Part shown: positions 58,993-64,000 of the stretch, in pieces
How the letters are laid out: every line of letters starts with the position of its first letter
Position numbering within the stretch: position 1 is the stretch's first letter
Origin: an uncultured Lachnospiraceae bacterium
GTDB lineage: Bacteria > Bacillota > Clostridia > Lachnospirales > Lachnospiraceae
Reading direction: 5' to 3'
DNA length: 64,000 nt
NCBI GenBank assembly: GCA_910584915.1
Contig: CAJUDM010000001.1
Coordinates: 243,592-307,591 of the forward strand
Program-made: the position numbers and the translations under genes
Notes under the pieces: model-generated
The model's input: only the letters and a program-made list of their open reading frames with translations
Told to the model about the DNA's origin: nothing
Database searches by the model: none

Positions 58993-59880
58993 TCACAATG
59001 ATGCCATTACCTCTTCCTGTGAAGGAATGGAGGGCGACGCTCCTTTTCTTGTGACCGTGATGGAAGACGCCTTTGCGCTCATTCTCAGAATATCCGGTAT
59101 CGGCATATTTTCCAGAATGCCCGCGATAAAATATCCGGTAAAAGTATCACCCGCCGCCGTTGTATCCACAGCTTTTACGGGAAAAACCGGCTGATGGAAT
59201 CTTGCACCGGAAGCATCCGCATACATAGCGCCGTCTCCGCCGAGAGTCAATACGATCTTTGCTTTCGGATATTTTTCTAATATTGCATGAATCATTTCAT
59301 CCGGATCCTCCTTTCCGCTGAATTGGCAGCCCTCAATTTCATTTAAAATGAAATATGTAACCTTTGACATATCACAGCTGTCCAGCCTGTGATCAAACGG
59401 CGAGGGATTCAGGATAATGACCATACCTTTTTCGTAGGCTTTATCAATAATATAATGCAGGCTGCTGATCTCATTCTGCAAAAGAAGAAGATCGCCTTTC
59501 TCAAAATGATCTAAAACTTCATCGACAAACTCCCTGTCAACTTTCCGATTGCTGCCGCCAAAAAGCAGAATACTGTTCTGAGCATTTTTATCGATCTGGA
59601 TGATCGTATGCCCGCCCTTCCCTTCAATTTTCTTTATATAGTCTGTCCGGATACCATATTCTTTGCAGACGGGCAGAAAGCCATCGCCATCGTCACCGAT
59701 CATACCGGCATGGTAAACTTCGGCGCCTGCTTTCGCCAGTGCTGCAGATTGGTTAAAACCCTTTCCTCCAAGGAAAATCTCCATGCCTTCGGATGACTGC
59801 GTCTCACCTTCCCGCGTCATGTGATCTACCCTGTAAGTATAATCAACATTCAGAGAACCAAAATTTAAAACTCTGCTCAT
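58993..59880 (-). CDS. rbsK: Ribokinase-family (PfkB) carbohydrate kinase
   Basis: 295 residues. Signature 1 is GGKGFNQSAALAKAGAEVYH near residue 37 and signature 2 is DTTAAGDTFTGYFIAGIL with the catalytic Asp near 244. The N-terminal NVDYTYRVDHMTREGET is the lid. Ribokinase is the best guess because two nucleoside hydrolases (which release ribose) and a nucleoside-type ABC permease lie close by; another pentose or fructose is possible. GGAGG precedes the ATG. Divergent from the DUF401 gene across a region with repeated ATAAAACG half-sites. Confidence 0.85.
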   Translation of the reverse strand: MSRVLNFGSLNVDYTYRVDHMTREGETQSSEGMEIFLGGKGFNQSAALAKAGAEVYHAGMIGDDGDGFLPVCKEYGIRTDYIKKIEGKGGHTIIQIDKNAQNSILLFGGSNRKVDREFVDEVLDHFEKGDLLLLQNEISSLHYIIDKAYEKGMVIILNPSPFDHRLDSCDMSKVTYFILNEIEGCQFSGKEDPDEMIHAILEKYPKAKIVLTLGGDGAMYADASGARFHQPVFPVKAVDTTAAGDTFTGYFIAGILENMPIPDILRMSAKASSITVTRKGASPSIPSQEEVMASL

Positions 59881-59974
59881 GTGTGCCTCCTTAAATTATT
59901 TTATTGTTCGTTTTCACTGATTTACTTTTAAAATCATGCGAAATCCTCTCATTGTCATATCATTTTCTCAATTG

Positions 59975-60034
59975 ATAAAACGATATATCTATTATATATT
60001 TGCAAATATCGTTATTTTTAATAAAACGTTTTAT
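59975..60034. promoter_or_regulatory. LacI-type palindromic operator and half-site
   Basis: ATAAAACGTTTTAT (60021-60034) is a perfect 14-bp palindrome centred on CG, the layout of LacI-family and cre-type sites. The half-site ATAAAACG recurs at 59975-59982. The palindrome ends two bases before the -35 box of the DUF401 gene. Confidence 0.6.
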
Positions 60035-60035
60035 C

Positions 60036-60064
60036 TTGACTTTCCTCCATAATAAGCATATAAT
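60036..60064 (+). promoter_or_regulatory. Promoter of the DUF401 transporter gene
   Basis: TTGACT (60036-60041), 17-bp spacer, TATAAT (60059-60064). Confidence 0.75.
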
Positions 60065-60110
60065 AAGTATGCTTTTGAAATGCAGATATCTATTATGAGA
60101 GGGGCTCTTT

Positions 60111-61316
60111 ATGGTTATTTTAAAACTATGTCTTATTTTTTTACTGATTATTTTTATGATACGGTTTCATATCCCTTTATGGATATCTGTTGCGGCCGCA
60201 ACTTTTCTTGCCGGCTTCCTTTTTAAGATGGATCCGCTTCTTTTTCTGAATGAGATAAAGCATACGGTATTCGGCATCGACTGCATAAAACTGCTCTTCA
60301 TCACCTACGGTCTGATCCTGCTCCAGCAGTTGATGGAAGAGCAAAACATGCTTTCCGATGCGGAAAAGAATCTTTGCGCACTGGCTCCAAATCCCAAAGC
60401 CGGAAGCTTGATATCCCCCGTCATTACAGGGCTTCTGCCTTCCCCCGCCGCCGTACTGATCGCCAGCACCATGTTTAAAAAGCGCTATGAAAAAATCCTT
60501 CCCGCCGATGTAATGGCTTTTGCCACTACCTATTTCCGCCATATCCCCGAAGCGCTTTTACCCGTATACACAAACGTTATTTTAATGTGCGCTGTAACCG
60601 GCACGCCGGAGTGGAAATTTCTGCTTTTGATGCTTCCGTATGCGCTCCTCAATTTCCTGATACCTTATTTCCTTTACCTGAAAAAGGCTGACATGCCGGA
60701 AGTTTCCGAATATCATGACCGTCCGCGGCTTACCCTGTTTTTTCATGCATTCAAAGCTCTCTGGCCGATTTTCTTGATCATTACCCTTATATTATGTTTA
60801 CATGTAGATACTATGGCAGCCGTATTTCTGACTTTGGCACTGTTTATACTTTTGAACCGTTTATCTGTTCAAAAACTCTGCCACTTTCTCAAGTCTTCTC
60901 TAAACTGGAATATGCTCCTTATGGTCGTTACAATATTGGCGTTCACAGATATCTTAAGCCTGACAAAGGCGACTGATAAACTCCTCACACTCTGTCTTGA
61001 TGTCAAGATTCCTTTATTTCTCATCTACGGCGCTATTGTATTTGCCGGCTCCATATTCAGCAATTTTACCGCCATGATACCAACGGTCTTCCCGCTGGCT
61101 GTATCCACTGTCGGTTCCCCCGTCGCCATGGCCATCTATCTGGCAAGTCTGGGGCATCTCGCCAACCAGCTCTGTCCGACTCATATGTGTATCTCCCTGT
61201 GTGCCGAACAGTTTAAAGTGTCAATCAATGACATCTTCCGGCATACTCTTCCGGTTTCGCTTATTATGTTAGTGATGACAACGCTCTTATATTTATGTAT
61301 GGCCGCCATTTTTTAA
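60111..61316 (+). CDS. DUF401-family membrane transporter
   Basis: 401 residues, about eleven helices in two halves. GLLPSPAAVLIASTMF near 105, ATTYFRHIPEALLPVYTN near 140 and SLGHLANQLCPTHMCI near 345 are DUF401 marks (ion-transporter-like superfamily). Substrates of the family are poorly known; here it stands opposite a ribokinase gene and beside nucleoside hydrolases, so a purine/pyrimidine base, nucleoside or organic anion is plausible. GAGAGGGG precedes the ATG. Confidence 0.83.
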   Translation: MVILKLCLIFLLIIFMIRFHIPLWISVAAATFLAGFLFKMDPLLFLNEIKHTVFGIDCIKLLFITYGLILLQQLMEEQNMLSDAEKNLCALAPNPKAGSLISPVITGLLPSPAAVLIASTMFKKRYEKILPADVMAFATTYFRHIPEALLPVYTNVILMCAVTGTPEWKFLLLMLPYALLNFLIPYFLYLKKADMPEVSEYHDRPRLTLFFHAFKALWPIFLIITLILCLHVDTMAAVFLTLALFILLNRLSVQKLCHFLKSSLNWNMLLMVVTILAFTDILSLTKATDKLLTLCLDVKIPLFLIYGAIVFAGSIFSNFTAMIPTVFPLAVSTVGSPVAMAIYLASLGHLANQLCPTHMCISLCAEQFKVSINDIFRHTLPVSLIMLVMTTLLYLCMAAIF

Positions 61317-61364
61317 CGCAATAACCTTCTGTTCCCTGTCCGGCACATTGTGAAATGGAAAAAT

Positions 61365-62366
61365 TTAATTGTGACCCGACGCCTGTTTTACTTGACAGTT
61401 TTTAAAGCAATCACACAAAATGTCTACAAATTTAAACCGATCGGCATCAAATGCGAAATAGCTGTTCCTTTCCTCTGCAATCACTTCCGCTCTCTGGTCG
61501 ATAATGGTCTGCCCTTCCCCGTATCCTGAAAGCCCGATCTCCACATGGCAGTGACGGAGATCGGTGAGTACGCTCTCATCGATCAGATATGCGATGCAGA
61601 GCGCGTCGTGCACTGCCGCCGCATCAGGGATCTCCAGCGGCTGACGGGCATTATGTACGATGATCCGCTGTTCGCACTGTTTCGCCGCAAAGTTTCCGGC
61701 AAAATTATCGAGACTTCTGAAGCGTTCACAGTCATCCAATGTCACACAGGCCTTATGCGTCGCATCGAGCGGAACCCATACAATCTTAGCGCCGCTCTGT
61801 ACGACAATTTCAGCCGCTTCGGGATCATGCCATATATTGGCTTCCGCACAGGGCGTCAGATTCGCCTCTTTACTCCCACCGCCCATAATAACGATCTGTT
61901 CGATATTCTCTGCGATATCCGGCGCGATCCTGAGAGCCAGCCCCAGGTTCGTGAGCGGGCCCACCGGAACAAGTGTGATCTTTTCTTTTGTCCTTCTCAG
62001 ATAATCCACATAGAAGCAGGCGGCTGGCATATCCTGCGCCATACTCTTAGCTTCCGGCAGATCGAGATGTTCCGAGTGCATGATCACCGGTTTTCCGTTA
62101 TGCATAACCGGCGCAAAAGGGATTGCTTCAATATAGTCATGCGTAAGATATTTTGTCATAGCCGTATCACAGCCTTTATAAACCGGAATTTTCACTCCCA
62201 TAGCATCCAGCAATCTTAACGTGTTATCCGTTGTAAAATCAACACACTGATTTCCCCACGTGGTACAGATCGCTTCCACTTCGATATCAGGTGACAGGAC
62301 CGCCGCCATAATGGCAATGGCATCATCCGAACCGGTATCTACATCAAGTATAATTTTCGTTGCCAT
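61365..62366 (-). CDS. Inosine-uridine preferring nucleoside hydrolase, copy 1
   Basis: 333 residues. The calcium-binding motif DVDTGSDDA (residues 8-16) is intact; VPVGPLTNLGLALRI and IVIMGGGSKEANLTPCAEAN follow, and the late AAAVHDALCIAYLI supplies the last calcium-site Asp. Splits nucleosides into ribose and base. AAGGAGG precedes the ATG, which lies 3 bp after copy 2. By eye about 55 percent identical to copy 2, so specificities may differ. Confidence 0.92.
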   Translation of the reverse strand: MATKIILDVDTGSDDAIAIMAAVLSPDIEVEAICTTWGNQCVDFTTDNTLRLLDAMGVKIPVYKGCDTAMTKYLTHDYIEAIPFAPVMHNGKPVIMHSEHLDLPEAKSMAQDMPAACFYVDYLRRTKEKITLVPVGPLTNLGLALRIAPDIAENIEQIVIMGGGSKEANLTPCAEANIWHDPEAAEIVVQSGAKIVWVPLDATHKACVTLDDCERFRSLDNFAGNFAAKQCEQRIIVHNARQPLEIPDAAAVHDALCIAYLIDESVLTDLRHCHVEIGLSGYGEGQTIIDQRAEVIAEERNSYFAFDADRFKFVDILCDCFKNCQVKQASGHN

Positions 62367-62369
62367 TTT

Positions 62370-63353
62370 TTACCTCCTTTTTAAATCCCTTGCAAACAGG
62401 TCACAAAGAATATCCGCAAATTTAAACCGATCGCCGTCAAATGCAAAATAACAGTTTTTATCTTCCGTATAGTAACGGCAGTCGACGATCGTCTGTCCCT
62501 CGCTGTAATCCCGGAAACCGATATCGACATGGGCGTGTCGGACATCCTTCAGCACCGTCGGATCGATCAGATACGCAATGCAGAGTGCGTCATGTACCGC
62601 CGCCGCATTCGGAACATCCAGAGGCTGCGCGGCATTGTGTACAAAAATCCGCTGCTCACAGAGCTCGGCGGCAAAATTGCCGGAAACCGTACCGATCTCT
62701 CTGAAACGTTTGCAGTCATCCAGCGTAATGCAGGCGGCATGCGTCGCATCAAGCGGAACGATCGTCACTTTTGCCCCACAGTGGATGACCCGCTGTGCCG
62801 CTTCCGGATCCTGCCAGATATTAAATTCCGCGGCCGGCGTTGTATTGGTAATATGACAGCCGCCGCCCATAATAACGATTTCTTCAATCTTATCCACGAT
62901 CGTCTCATCCACGAGCAGCGCCGCCGCCACATTGGTGAGCGGGCCTACCGCCACGATCGTAACCGGCTCACTGGCCTCCCTCAAATATTTTACGTAGAAT
63001 TCCACTGCCCTCATTTCCTGTTCTTTTATGGATGCCGCAGGGATATTCAGATAGTCTTCATGGATCATGACAACTTTATCACCGTCTTTTGCCTTACATT
63101 CCCTTCTGTCAGGTACAATATGGTCGGAAGAAAGCCATTTTGCAAAAGGCGTCCTGCATCCCCTGTACACGGGGATATCCGCTCCCATCAGTTCTACAAC
63201 CCGCAGCGTGTTTTCTGTTGTCTTATCCAGATCTTTATTTCCGACTACGGAACAGATCGCTTCCAGTTGAATATCCGGAGAAAGGATCGCTGCCATAATG
63301 GCAACGGCATCATCCGAACCGGTATCCACATCAAGTATAATTTTTTTTGTCAT
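62370..63353 (-). CDS. Inosine-uridine preferring nucleoside hydrolase, copy 2
   Basis: 327 residues with DVDTGSDDA at the start, VAVGPLTNVAAALLV, IVIMGGGCHITNTTPAAEFN and NAAAVHDALCIAYLI. Same reaction as copy 1. Encoded 17 bp after the ABC permease and 3 bp before copy 1, so uptake and cleavage are in one operon. The substrate-pocket residues after IMGGG differ between the copies (CHITN against SKEAN), the place where specificity is set in this family. Confidence 0.92.
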   Translation of the reverse strand: MTKKIILDVDTGSDDAVAIMAAILSPDIQLEAICSVVGNKDLDKTTENTLRVVELMGADIPVYRGCRTPFAKWLSSDHIVPDRRECKAKDGDKVVMIHEDYLNIPAASIKEQEMRAVEFYVKYLREASEPVTIVAVGPLTNVAAALLVDETIVDKIEEIVIMGGGCHITNTTPAAEFNIWQDPEAAQRVIHCGAKVTIVPLDATHAACITLDDCKRFREIGTVSGNFAAELCEQRIFVHNAAQPLDVPNAAAVHDALCIAYLIDPTVLKDVRHAHVDIGFRDYSEGQTIVDCRYYTEDKNCYFAFDGDRFKFADILCDLFARDLKRR

Positions 63354-63370
63354 ATTGAATCACTCCTTTT

Positions 63371-64000
63371 TTATCTCGCATCTACTTCAAACGGCTGTCC
63401 CGCCGCCTTGGGTTCTTTTGCGCCGCCTTTGGCAATACCGATGATGACCAATGTCATAACATACGGCAGCATCTTGTAAAAATTGGAGGGTATTCCCAGC
63501 TGGTTTAAAAACTCTATCGCGGAGTATGTGGATGCCAGAGTCATTGCCACACTGAACAGCAGGGCGGAACCCAGAATTTTAATGGGATCCCATTCTCCGA
63601 AAATCATAACCGCCAATGCCAGAAACCCATACCCCGCCACTGTCCCGTTAAAACTGATAGAGTTGGGAATGACATATGCCAGGCCTGCCAGCCCGCACAG
63701 GGCACCCGATATCAACACTGCAATCCAGCGCATTCTGGGAACGTTGATCCCCACAGACGCGGATGCGGAAGGATTCTCCCCGCAGGACCGGAGCCTTAAG
63801 CCAAACCTCGTCTTATATAAAACCACCGTCGTGACAATAAAGAGAACGCCTGCAATGTAGGTCGTAATATAGACTTTCTGAAAGAAGATGTCGCCGATGA
63901 TCGGTATTTTTCCTAATACCGGCACTTCCGAGATCAGAAATGTATTATTGAAGTTCATAACAGATTCTCCGGTTATCAATCTCGCCGCAAACACCGCGAA
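63371..64000 (-). CDS. Nucleoside-type ABC transporter permease (C-terminal part)
   Basis: The frame stays open to the right edge, so the N-terminus is missing; a GTG at 63994 is not the start. About 200 residues visible: YKTRFGLRLRSCGENPSASA then SVGINVPRMRWIAVLISGAL, the cytosolic loop of BMP-type (NupQ/YufQ) permeases, and GYGFLALAVMIFGEWDPIKI. Such permeases work with a BmpA lipoprotein and a double ATPase, expected upstream beyond the window. Followed by the two nucleoside hydrolases. Confidence 0.85.
   Translation of the reverse strand, partial: FAVFAARLITGESVMNFNNTFLISEVPVLGKIPIIGDIFFQKVYITTYIAGVLFIVTTVVLYKTRFGLRLRSCGENPSASASVGINVPRMRWIAVLISGALCGLAGLAYVIPNSISFNGTVAGYGFLALAVMIFGEWDPIKILGSALLFSVAMTLASTYSAIEFLNQLGIPSNFYKMLPYVMTLVIIGIAKGGAKEPKAAGQPFEVDAR

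Overview
The window reads as chromosomal DNA of a motile, Gram-positive, anaerobic gut-type Firmicute, most likely a Lachnospiraceae (Clostridium cluster XIVa) member. This rests on gene content: cdaA-cdaR-glmM, mbl followed by the FlhO/FlhP-type flagellar rod genes, a YvyF-like flagellar protein, type 2 leuA, a DUF3048 lipoprotein, many PTS operons, strong AGGAGG ribosome sites and a LexA (GAAC-N4-GTTC) box before uvrB. Base composition looks mid-range and fairly even. No rRNA, tRNA or CRISPR array was seen. Most genes lie on the minus strand, so read those regions from high to low coordinate.

Region 1 (1-15.4 kb) is an envelope-polysaccharide and lipid-linked sugar region. It holds a truncated GT-C-like membrane protein, a bifunctional GDP-fucose salvage enzyme (Fkp), RfbD, a polytopic membrane protein, a DUF3048 lipoprotein, two tandem GT-C paralogues, GtrA, a GtrB/DPM1-type GT2 with its own promoter, and a YfhO protein translationally coupled to leuA. 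Region 2 (15.4-29 kb) is housekeeping: leuA, HPr, c-di-AMP synthesis (cdaA, cdaR) with glmM, two conserved membrane proteins, YvyF, comF, recD2 and a two-module GT-C protein. A 166-bp MITE-like element abuts the glmM stop codon. Region 3 (29-39.4 kb) holds a FlgJ-type rod-binding protein, FlhP and FlhO, Mbl, a secreted duplicated-domain protein, and uvrB-uvrA under a LexA box.

Region 4 (39.4-41.2 kb) is a graveyard of broken small genes and a decayed transposase. Region 5 (41.2-48 kb) is a beta-glucoside PTS operon: LicR-like regulator, IIC, IIB, IIA, GH4 6-phospho-beta-glucosidase, plus a stand-alone RarA/MgsA C-terminal domain. Region 6 is cysK, then the most unusual locus, a three-gene membrane cassette (49.3-54.5 kb). 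A consensus TTGACA-17-TATAAT promoter drives it and strong terminators insulate it. Its first protein ends in a CorA-like stalk and two membrane helices. The other two share an architecture of N-terminal membrane helices plus a C-terminal RNxxxGHG motif resembling HEPN domains. I recognise no described system with this composition and consider it the best candidate for something new, possibly defence or stress related (inference).

Region 7 (54.6-58.8 kb) is a mannose-family PTS operon with a BtpA/SgcQ-like enzyme and a divergent GntR regulator; its IIC gene carries a frameshift at a run of six G. Region 8 (59-64 kb) is nucleoside/ribose use: ribokinase-family kinase, a DUF401 transporter, two tandem nucleoside hydrolases and a partial nucleoside-type ABC permease running off the right edge. 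The divergent control region of the kinase and transporter has a LacI-type palindrome.
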